From: Streptomyces sp. NBC_01244
GTDB lineage: Bacteria; Actinomycetota; Actinomycetes; Streptomycetales; Streptomycetaceae
DNA: 64,000 nucleotides
Assembly (NCBI RefSeq): GCF_035987325.1
Contig: NZ_CP108489.1
Coordinates: forward strand, 186,001 to 250,000
Reading direction: 5' to 3'
The notes under the pieces were generated by a model. The model saw only the letters and a list, made by a program, of their open reading frames with translations, searched no databases and had not been told where the DNA came from. How positions within the stretch are numbered: position 1 is the stretch's first letter; every line of letters begins with the position of its first letter. Made by a program: the position numbers and the translations under genes. Below are positions 40,934-64,000 of this stretch, piece by piece.

Positions 40934-40984
40934 CGAGGGGCCGGGGTGCGCCGAATTCGGGCGCACCCCGGCCCCTCGTCTTTT
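40934..40984. terminator. Strong Rho-independent terminator after MMPL 2
   Basis: A perfect 19-bp inverted repeat (40934-40952 and 40960-40978) around a 7-base GAATTCG loop, followed by TCTTTT. It lies 31 bases after the transporter stop. Confidence 0.9.
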
Positions 40985-41013
40985 CCCGCCGGGAAACGTC
41001 CGCAGGTCGGACC

Positions 41014-41030
41014 GTATAGGCGGTGTATAG
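41014..41030. promoter_or_regulatory. Perfect GTATAG-N5-GTATAG, putative SARP operator 5 (before Dap/NRPS operon)
   Basis: Two identical GTATAG hexamers exactly 11 bp apart, 70 bases before the SbnA-like start. The clearest member of the set and the best consensus. Confidence 0.6.
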
Positions 41031-41099
41031 CGGGATCTCGGAAGATTTCAGACGTCAGGCCGAATGATTGCCATCGGAGCCTGCCACGAAGGGAAATTC

Positions 41100-42083
41100 G
41101 TGCCCGAGAAACCGTACTCAGGAATTCTGGAGACCATAGGGAACACCCCTCTGGTTCGCCTGGAAAACCTGCTGCCCGGCTTCGGGTCCAAGGTCTTCGC
41201 CAAGGTCGAGCGATTCAACCCGGGCGGCAGCATCAAGGACCGGTCGGCGCAACGCATGCTGATCGACGCGGTGCGCTCCGGCGAGTTGAAGCCGGGCAAG
41301 TCAGTCGTCATCGAGTCCAGCTCCGGCAACCTCGCCGTCGGACTCGCCCAGATGTGCCGCTACTTCGGACTGCGCTTCGTGTGCGTGGTGGACGGCAAGA
41401 CCACTGGCCAGAACCTCGCCATCCTGAACGCCTTCGGAGCCGAGGTGGAGGTCGTCACCGAACGGGACGAGGCCACCGGCGAATACCTGCCGGCCCGGCT
41501 GCGCCGGGTGCGCGAGCTGGTCGCAACCGTCCCGCACGCCTTCTGGCCCAACCAGTACGCCAACCCGCTCAACCCGCGGGCCCACGAGATCACGATGCGG
41601 GAGATCGCCGCGTCGCTGAACGGGACCGTCGACTACCTCTTCGCCTCCGTGAGCACCTTCGGCACCCTGAAGGGCTGCTCCGACCACATCCGCAACGAAG
41701 GCCTGGGCACCACGGTCGTCGCCGTGGACGCCCTGGGCAGCGCCATCTTCGGACACGAGTCCAGCGTGCGGCTGATCCCCGGACACGGCGCCTCCGTCGT
41801 GCCGCCGCTGATGGACCCCGACGCCGCCGACGACGTCGTCCACATCTCCGACCTCGAATGCGTCGCGGCCTGCCGCCGGCTCGTGGACCGGGAGGCCATT
41901 TTGGCCGGCGGATCGTCCGGCGCGACCGTCGCCGCCCTCCAGAAATACGCGGAGCGGATTCCCGACGGATCCCATTGCGTCCTGATCTTCCCGGACGGTG
42001 GGGACCGCTATCTCGACACGATTTATTCCGACGAGTGGGTCCTCCGTCATTTCGGCGAGGTATCCCACCTCTGGAAGGGCTGA
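41100..42083 (+). CDS. SbnA-like N-(2-amino-2-carboxyethyl)-L-glutamate synthase (Dap pathway)
   Basis: A 327-residue PLP enzyme of the cysteine synthase fold. Lys46 in GGSIKDRSAQRM should hold PLP. The substrate loop is SSSGNLAVGLA and the phosphate-binding turn is GGSSGATVAAL. The start ILETIGNTPLVRLENLLPG resembles SbnA more than housekeeping CysK. The gene sits directly before an SbnB-like partner. Together SbnA and SbnB turn O-phosphoserine and glutamate into L-2,3-diaminopropionate. GTG 41100 has GAAGGGA five bases upstream; an in-frame ATG at 41064 has a poorer site. It heads the NRPS operon. Confidence 0.87.
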   Translation: MPEKPYSGILETIGNTPLVRLENLLPGFGSKVFAKVERFNPGGSIKDRSAQRMLIDAVRSGELKPGKSVVIESSSGNLAVGLAQMCRYFGLRFVCVVDGKTTGQNLAILNAFGAEVEVVTERDEATGEYLPARLRRVRELVATVPHAFWPNQYANPLNPRAHEITMREIAASLNGTVDYLFASVSTFGTLKGCSDHIRNEGLGTTVVAVDALGSAIFGHESSVRLIPGHGASVVPPLMDPDAADDVVHISDLECVAACRRLVDREAILAGGSSGATVAALQKYAERIPDGSHCVLIFPDGGDRYLDTIYSDEWVLRHFGEVSHLWKG

Positions 42084-42089
42084 AATCCC

Positions 42090-43091
42090 ATGATCGTCAT
42101 CCGGCACGCCGACGTCGAGAAACTCCTCGAAGGCCGTGAGACGGACAACATCCGTACCGTGGCCGAGGCATACCGGCTGCACGCCTCGGGTGAGACCGCC
42201 GTCCCGCACTCCGTTTTCCTGCGCTTCCCCGGCCGGGAACGGGACCGCATCATCGGACTGCCGGCCTACCGCGGCGGCGACCGGCCCGTCGCCGGAATGA
42301 AGTGGATCTCCTCCTTCCCGGCGAACGTCGACTCCGGACTGGAGCGCGCCAGCGCCGCGATCCTCCTCAACTCCCTGGCCACCGGCCACCCGGAGGCCCT
42401 GGTGGAGGGCTCGGTGATCTCGGCCCGTCGCACGGCGGCCAGTGCCGCGCTCGCCGCCGAGCTGCTGACCCGCGCGGACCGGCCGGAGGGCGTCGCGCTG
42501 ATCGGCTGCGGCGTCATCAACGCGGCGATCCTGCGCCACCTGGCCGCCGCGCTGCCCTCCCTCACCGCCGTCACCCTGTACGACCACTCTCCGGAGCGCG
42601 CGACCCGGTTCGCGGCCGACGCCGCCGCCTACGCCCCCGGGCTCACGGTCTCCCGGGCCGACAGCCTCGACGAGGCCCTCGGCGCGCACCGGCTGGTCTC
42701 CTTCGCCACCACGGCCGGAGTGCCGCACACCGGACTGGACGCCGTGCGGCCCGGCAGCGTGGTCCTGCACGTCTCTCTGCGCGACCTGCGGCCCGAGGCC
42801 CTGCTCGACGCCCACAACATCGTCGACGACGCCGACCACGTGTGCCGCGAGCGCACCTCCCTCCACCTGGCCGAGCAGCTCACCGGCGGACGCGCCTTCA
42901 TCGACGCGTCCATCGGTCAACTGCTCACCGGCGAGGTGGAGTTCACCCGGCAGCCCGGCCGGACGGTGGTCTTCTCGCCGTTCGGGCTCGGCGTGCTGGA
43001 CCTGGCCCTCGCCGACCACGTGCACGGCGAGGCGGTGCGCCAGGGCCTCGGCGTACCGGTCGACGGCTTCCTGCCGGGACCCGGCGCCTGA
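42090..43091 (+). CDS. SbnB-like N-(2-amino-2-carboxyethyl)-L-glutamate dehydrogenase (Dap pathway)
   Basis: A 333-residue member of the ornithine cyclodeaminase/mu-crystallin family. The NAD fold is at [18 protein letters not shown], the substrate Lys/Arg region is [13 protein letters not shown], and the Asp-rich [12 protein letters not shown] follows. In the SbnA/SbnB pathway this enzyme oxidatively splits the conjugate to release L-2,3-diaminopropionate and 2-oxoglutarate. ATG 42090 starts six bases after the SbnA-like stop. The pairing, not the family alone, gives the function; an isolated member could be an ornithine cyclodeaminase. Confidence 0.86.
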   Translation: MIVIRHADVEKLLEGRETDNIRTVAEAYRLHASGETAVPHSVFLRFPGRERDRIIGLPAYRGGDRPVAGMKWISSFPANVDSGLERASAAILLNSLATGHPEALVEGSVISARRTAASAALAAELLTRADRPEGVALIGCGVINAAILRHLAAALPSLTAVTLYDHSPERATRFAADAAAYAPGLTVSRADSLDEALGAHRLVSFATTAGVPHTGLDAVRPGSVVLHVSLRDLRPEALLDAHNIVDDADHVCRERTSLHLAEQLTGGRAFIDASIGQLLTGEVEFTRQPGRTVVFSPFGLGVLDLALADHVHGEAVRQGLGVPVDGFLPGPGA

Positions 43092-43186
43092 CACCCGGCG
43101 CCCCCGGCCCCGCCCGCACCCCACCCCCCCCGCCCCCCACCCGCCCGTCCGACACCTTTCGTTCCCGCGGAATCCAAGGAGCAGAC

Positions 43187-43402
43187 ATGAGCACCGAGCA
43201 GACCGACGACCGCACCTACCTCGTCGTCCACAACGACGAGGAGCAGTACTCGATCTGGTGGGCCGAGCGCGAGCTGCCCGCCGGCTGGACCGCCGAGGGC
43301 ACCCAGGGCTCCAAGGACGAGTGCCTGGCCCGGATCGCCGAGGTCTGGACGGACATGCGCCCGCGCAGCCTGCGCGAGCGCATGGACTCCGCCGCGGCCT
43401 GA
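43187..43402 (+). CDS. MbtH-like protein
   Basis: A 71-residue MbtH-family protein, a small partner that binds adenylation domains and is often needed for their folding or activity. The core is present: [13 protein letters not shown], then LPAGWTAEG and [19 protein letters not shown]. The usual S-x-W-P is S-I-W-W here. AAGGAG precedes ATG 43187. It is placed immediately before the two NRPS genes, as is usual. Confidence 0.93.
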   Translation: MSTEQTDDRTYLVVHNDEEQYSIWWAERELPAGWTAEGTQGSKDECLARIAEVWTDMRPRSLRERMDSAAA

Positions 43403-43452
43403 CCGCACCCGCCCCCGCCCCCCGCACCCCCAGACCCGGAACAGGAGATCTC

Positions 43453-46400
43453 GTGACCGCCGAACACCGGTCGGGTGACGCCCCCGACATCCGTCCCCGG
43501 CCGTCGGCGGCCGGAGCCACCGAGCTGCTGCACGAAGCCTTCGCCGCGCAGGCCCTCCGTACCCCGCGGGCCGTCGCCGTCGCCGAGGCCGACGGCGGGC
43601 GCACGCTGACGTACGAGGAACTGGACCGGGCGGCCAACCGCACGGCCCACCACCTGCGCGGCCTGGGCGCCGGCCCGGAGTCCGTGGTCGGCGTGGCCCT
43701 CGAGCGCGGCACCGACCTGGTCGTGGCCCTGCTCGGGGTGTGGAAGGCCGGAGCGGCGTACCTGCCGCTCGACCCCGGTCAGCCGCCCGCACGGCTGACC
43801 GGCCTGGTCCGCCGGGCGGGCGTCCGGACCGTGTTCGCGGGCCCCGCCCTCGAAGGAGCCCTCCGCGACGCCGGGGCCCGCCGCACCGGCCTCGAGGACA
43901 TGCCCGCAGGGCTCCCCGAGACCGCGCCCGAGCCCGGCACCGGACCGGACCACGCGGCCTACACGGTCTTCACCTCCGGCTCCACCGGCACCCCCAAGGC
44001 CGTGGTCGTCACCCACGCCGGCATCGCCAACCGCGTGAGGTGGACGGTCCGCACGCACCACCTCGGCGCCGCGGACCGCATCCTGCAGAAGACCTCCATC
44101 GGCTTCGACGCAGCCGCCTGGGAAGTCTTCGCGCCCCTCGTCAGCGGCGGCACCGTGGTCCTCGCCCCGCACGGCGCCGAACGCGACCCGGCCGCGCTGC
44201 TGCGCTCCGTCGCCGACAGCCGGGCCACCGTCCTCCAGGTCGTACCGTCCGTACTGCGGGCCCTGGTCGAGGAGAGCGACTGGAGCGGCTGCGAAGCGCT
44301 GCGGCTGGTCTTCTCCGCGGGCGAGCCCCTGCACGGCGAGCTCGTGGCCCGGCTGCGCGAGCGGGCCGGCTCCGCCGCCCGGGTCTGGAACACCTACGGC
44401 CCCACCGAGTGCTCCATCGACATCACCGCCCAGCCGGTGGACCCGTCCACCACCAGCGGGCCGATCCCCATCGGCCGCCCCCTTCCCCACACCCGGGTCC
44501 TGGTCCTCGACCCCAACGGCGACCCCGTGCCGATCGGCACCACCGGCGAGCTCTACGCGGGCGGCGTCGGCGTGGGCCGCGGCTACCTCGGCCGCCCCGA
44601 CCTGACCGCCGAGCGGTTCGTCCCCGACCCCTACGCCGCCGAGCCCGGCTCCCGCCTCTACCGCACCGGCGACCTGGTCCGCTGGCGGGCCGACCGCACC
44701 CTCGACTACGTCGGCCGCATCGACCACCAGGTCAAGGTGAACGGCGTACGGATCGAGCCCGCCGAGATCGAGGCCGTCCTCGCCGCCCACCCCCAGGTGA
44801 CCGGCGCCGTCGTCCTGCCCTACGAGGCCGAGGGCGGCAGCAAGCGGCTCGCCGCGCACCTCGCCACCACCGCCGAACTCACCGCGGACGCCCTGCGCAC
44901 CTTCCTGCGCGACCGGCTGCCCGACAGCCACGTCCCCTCCTTCTTCCACACCGTCGACGCCTTCCCGTTGACCGCCAACGGCAAGGTCGACCGCGCCCTG
45001 CTGCCCACCCCCGGCGAGATCGCCGCCGCCGAGCAGCCCGCCTTCACCGCCCCCCGCACCCCGGGGGAACAGCTCGTCGCCGACGCCTGGGCCGGCCTCC
45101 TCGGCCTCGACCGGGTCGGCGCCCACGACGACTTCTTCGCCCTCGGCGGCACCTCCCTCCAGCTGACCCGGCTCGCCGCCAGGCTGCGTGCCGCCTCCGG
45201 CGAGCACATCTCGCTGCGCGGACTGCTCACCGGTACGACCGTCGAGGCGCAGGCCCGCCTGCTCGGCGGCGCTGCCCCCGCCGACGAGCCGCCGCTGCTG
45301 CCCGTGCCCCGCGACGGCGCCCTGCCGCTCTCCTCCGGGCAGAGCCGCCTCTGGTTCCTCGACCGCATGCACCCCGGCAGCCCCGAGTGGGTGGCGCCGC
45401 TGTTCCTGCGGCTGCCCGCCACCACCGCCACCGATACCGTGCGGCACGCCCTCGACACCCTCACCGCCCGCCACGAGGCGCTGCGCACCCGCTACCCGGA
45501 CCGGGGCGGCGAGCCGTACCAGGTCATCGCCGAGCCGGCTGCCGACCGCGTCGAACTGCGCGTCGAGGACATCGCCGACCGCGACCGGGACGGCCTCGGA
45601 GCCCTGTTCGGCGAGCAGTTCCGGCGCGGCTTCGACCTGGCGCGCGGCCCGCTGTGGCGGGCCCTGCTCGCCCGGACCCCGGGGGAGGACCACGTCCTCC
45701 TGCTGACGCTCCACCACATCACCGTCGACGGCTGGTCCACCGTCATCCTGGAGCGCGAACTGCGCGAGCTGTGCGCGGCCCACGCAGAGGGACGCGCACC
45801 CCGCCTCACCGACCCGGCCGTCCAGTACGCCGACTACGGCTCCTGGCAGCAGGCCCGGCACACCGAGGAGTTCATCGCGCGGGAGCTCGACCACTGGCGC
45901 GGCGCCCTCGACGGCATCGCCCCCCTCGACCTGCCCACCGACCGGCCGCGCCCGGGCGAACGCGACCCGCGCGGCGCCGTCGTCCCCTTCCAGGTGGCCC
46001 CCGAACTGGCCGCCCGCCTCACCGAGCTGGGCCGCGCGCACGGCGCCACGCCCTTCATGACCCTGCTCACCGCCTACGCCGCGCTCGTCGCCCGCTACAG
46101 CGGCCAGTGGGACGTTCCGGTGGGCACCCCGGTGGCCGGACGCGGCAACCCCGAGACCGAGGGCACCGTCGGCTTCTTCCTGAACTCGCTGGTCGTCCGC
46201 TGCCGGCTGGAGCCCGGCCTGAACTTCGCCGAGGCCCTGGACCGGGTCCGGGCGACCGCCCGGTCCGCCTTCGCCCACCAGGAACTCCCCTTCGAGCGGC
46301 TCGTCGACGAGCTCCAGCCCGAGCGGGACCTCTCGCGCACGCCCCTCTACCAGGTCGCCTTCGACCTGCACAGCGAGGGCGTCACCAGCGTCGCCACCGA

Positions 46401-48515
46401 GGACACCGACATGGCGGCCTTCACCGCCGCCTGGCAGGTCGCCAAGACGGACCTGTCGCTGTTCATGCGGCACACCGAGGACGGGGCCCTGGACGGCGTC
46501 CTGGAGTACGCCGCCTCCCTCTTCGACCACACCACCGCGGAGCGGATGGCCCGGCACTTCGTGGCGCTGCTCCGAGAGGCCGCCGCCCGCCCGGACCTGC
46601 CGCTGGCCGCGTTCGACCTGCTCGACGGCCAAGAGCGGCACCAGCTGCTCGCCGGCTGGAACGACACCGGCATCGCCGCCGAGTCGGAGAGCGTCCTCGG
46701 CCTCTTCGAGGCATGGGCCACCGCGGACCCCGACGCCCCCGTCGTCGCCCACGGCTCCGAGACCGTCCGCTACGCCGACCTCGACGCCCGCGCCAACCGG
46801 CTCGCCCACGAGCTGCGCTCCCGCGGCGTGCGCGCCGAATCCCGGGTCGCCGTGCTCCTCGACCGGAGCCCCGAGCTGATCGTCACCCTGCTGGCCGTGT
46901 GGAAGGCCGGCGCCGCCTACGTCCCGGTCGACCCCACCTGCCCGCCCGACCGGCTCGCCGCGATCCGCGCGACCGCCGACGCCCGGACCATCGTCACCAG
47001 CACCGCCTACGCCGGGCACGCCGGCGACGGAGCGGTCCTGGTCGACACGGACGCGGACGCGGCCGCCATCGCGGCCCGGCCCACGACCCCGCCCGAGCGG
47101 GTCGAGGACCTGGACCGGCTCGCGTACGTCATCTTCACCTCGGGTTCGACGGGTACGCCCAAGGGCGTCGAGGTCACCCACCGCGGTCTGGTCAACCACG
47201 TGGCGTGGGCCGCTCGGGAGCTGGCGCCGACCGACAACGGCGGAGCCCCGCTGTTCTCCTCGATCGCCTTCGACCTCGTCGTACCGAACCTGTGGGTGCC
47301 GCTCGTCACCGGCCAGCGCCTGTTCCTGCTGCCCCAGGACACGGACCTCGCGGACCTCGGCAAGCACCTCGCGGCGGCCGAGCCCTTCAGCTTCGTCAAA
47401 CTCACCCCGGGCCATTTGGACGTGCTGTCCTTGCAGTTGGGTGGGGCAGAGGCGGGGGCTTTGGCTCCGGTGTTGGTGGTGGCGGGTGAGCCGTTTTCGC
47501 GGGGGACGTTGGAGCGGTGGCGTGCGCTGGCTCCGGGGACGCGTTTGATCAATGAGTACGGGCCGACGGAGGCGTCGGTGGGTACCTCGGTGTTCGAGGT
47601 TCCGGAGGATTCGGCGGTGGAGGTCCAGCCGATCGGGCGGCCGCTGCCGAACATGACGATGTACGTACTGGACGGCCGGTTGCAGCCGGTCCCGGTGGGT
47701 GTGCCGGGTGAGCTGTACGTGGGTGGCACGGGTGTGGCTCGCGGCTACGCCGGCCGTGCGGACCTGACGGCGGAGCGTTTTCTCCCGGATCCCTTCGCGG
47801 GGCACGCGGGTGCGCGTTTCTACCGGACCGGTGACCTGGTCCGCCGTGGCCCGGGCGGGGACGTGGAGTTCCTGGGCCGGATCGACGACCAGGTCAAGAT
47901 CCGCGGCTACCGCGTCGAACTCGGCGAGATCCAGGCCGTCCTGGCGGAACACCCCTCCCTCCGAGAGGTGTTCGTCGGCGTCCACGAGCCCGCCGAAGGC
48001 GAAAAGCAGCTCGTCGCCCACTACGTGGCGGAGAACAGCGGGGCCGAGGTCACGGACGGCGACCTCGCCGAGCACGCCGCACTCCGCCTGCCCGACTACA
48101 TGGTCCCCACCGCCTACGTGGCGCTGGAAGCCATGCCCCTCAACGCCAACGGCAAGGTCGACCGACGCGCCCTCCCCACCCCCGGAGCCGACGCCGGCCA
48201 GGACGCCGACCGGCACGTACCGCCGAGCGGACCGGTGGAGGAACGCATCGCCGAGATCTGGACGGATCTGCTGGGCGCCCAGGTCGGCGCGCACGACAAC
48301 TTCTTCCACATCGGCGGCAACTCGATCCTCGCGATCCGGCTCATCTCCCGCATCCAGGAGGAGTTCGAGATCGACTTCGCGGTGCGGACGGTGTTCGAGG
48401 GCCCCACGGTCGCCCGGCTGGCGGCCACCGTCGAGGAGCGCATCAGGGCGGAGATCGCCGCGCTCACCGACTCGGAACTGGTGAATGACGAACTGCTGGT
48501 GAAGGAGCTCGAAGC

Positions 48516-48519
<4 letters not shown>
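43453..48519 (+). CDS. Non-ribosomal peptide synthetase 1 (A-T-C-A-T)
   Basis: A 1688-residue NRPS with two modules and no N-terminal C domain. A1 has its P-loop at Thr174 ([10 protein letters not shown]) and its code reads D-A-W-Q-F-A-T-I-D, which I leave unassigned (it resembles some Gln/Glu codes in part). T1 Ser568 is in FFALGGTS. The C domain has an intact motif His754-His755-xxx-Asp759 (HHITVDGW). A2 has Thr1229 and the code D-L-P-K-V-A-E-V-G, seven of nine positions matching Asn codes (DLTKVGEVG). T2 Ser1624 is in [11 protein letters not shown] 43453 has AGGAGAT six bases before; the longer frame from 43258 overlaps MbtH. The stop overlaps NRPS 2. A patch at about 47400-47900 has unusual T-ending codons. 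Confidence 0.95.
47700..48200. repeat. Near-identical A-domain segment, copy 1
   Basis: About 500 bases at the C-terminal end of A2 in NRPS 1 nearly match 54187-54690 in NRPS 2, including silent positions; some 200-base runs differ at only a few sites. This indicates recent duplication or gene conversion. Confidence 0.85.

Positions 48520-64000
<15,481 letters not shown>

Noticed and set aside
41100..42083. Housekeeping cysteine synthase
   Set aside because: It is paired with an ornithine-cyclodeaminase-family gene in an NRPS operon, the SbnA/SbnB arrangement for diaminopropionate.
43119..43150. C-rich tract between the SbnB-like and MbtH genes, considered as a phase-variable element
   Set aside because: It lies outside coding sequence with an ordinary ribosome site downstream; no frame is affected.
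43258..43452. Longer start for NRPS 1 overlapping MbtH
   Set aside because: The extra residues are an off-frame reading of MbtH; GTG 43453 has a good ribosome site and leads into the A domain.

Overview
The window is very GC-rich (well over 70% by eye), with G/C at most third codon positions, many GTG and TTG starts, tight ATGA/GTGA gene overlaps, a SARP-family regulator and a TTA-containing regulatory gene. This points to a Streptomyces or close relative. I saw no rRNA, tRNA, CRISPR or transposase. Nearly all of it, from about 8.5 kb to the right edge, reads as one large biosynthetic gene cluster for an acylated non-ribosomal peptide, cut off at the right edge inside the second NRPS.

Left flank (1-8.5 kb): an MMPL/RND exporter, a 740-base spacer holding no convincing gene, a FAD/NAD(P)-binding protein fused to a TPR-like half, a DedA membrane protein, and a histidine kinase/response regulator pair. 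Precursor genes on the minus strand (8.5-12.4 kb): chorismate mutase, phosphoglycerate-dehydrogenase-like enzyme, secreted phospholipase A2, and acyl-CoA carboxylase epsilon and beta subunits. Then come a small secreted peptide, a strong 18-bp hairpin and a LuxR-type regulator with a TTA codon.

Polyketide block (14.2-27.3 kb, one plus-strand operon): a highly reducing type II PKS with two ACPs, three catalytically complete ketosynthases, three ketosynthase-like proteins that have lost the active Cys, an alpha/beta hydrolase, a hot-dog protein, a FabL/FabI-like SDR, two hot-dog dehydratase-like subunits, a FabG ketoreductase and a DsbA-fold isomerase. Such sets make polyenyl or cinnamoyl-type acyl chains. 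A SyrP-like hydroxylase and a phosphopantetheinyl transferase follow. The SARP regulator lies on the minus strand.

Lipoinitiation block (31.6-38.5 kb): fatty acyl-AMP ligase, two acyl-CoA-dehydrogenase-like proteins, a free ACP and a free-standing condensation domain. A second MMPL exporter follows. Peptide block (41.1 kb to the edge): SbnA/SbnB-like enzymes for 2,3-diaminopropionate, MbtH, NRPS 1 (A-T-C-A-T, with no N-terminal C domain) and NRPS 2 (C-A-T x4, then C-A running off the window). Seven adenylation codes can be read. Two match Asn-type codes, one is Thr, two are Thr-like, one aromatic, one unassigned. No epimerization or thioesterase domain is visible, so the peptide is incomplete here.

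Reading as a whole (inference): the PKS builds an unsaturated acyl group. The acyl group made there, or another fatty acid, is loaded by the FAAL on the free ACP, tailored by the dehydrogenases and joined to the first amino acid by the free C domain. The NRPSs extend it using Asn (hydroxylated by the SyrP-like enzyme), Thr, an aromatic residue and probably Dap. A recurring 11-bp-spaced GTATAG direct repeat precedes four operon heads, with a weaker copy before a fifth, and is the best candidate for the SARP operator.
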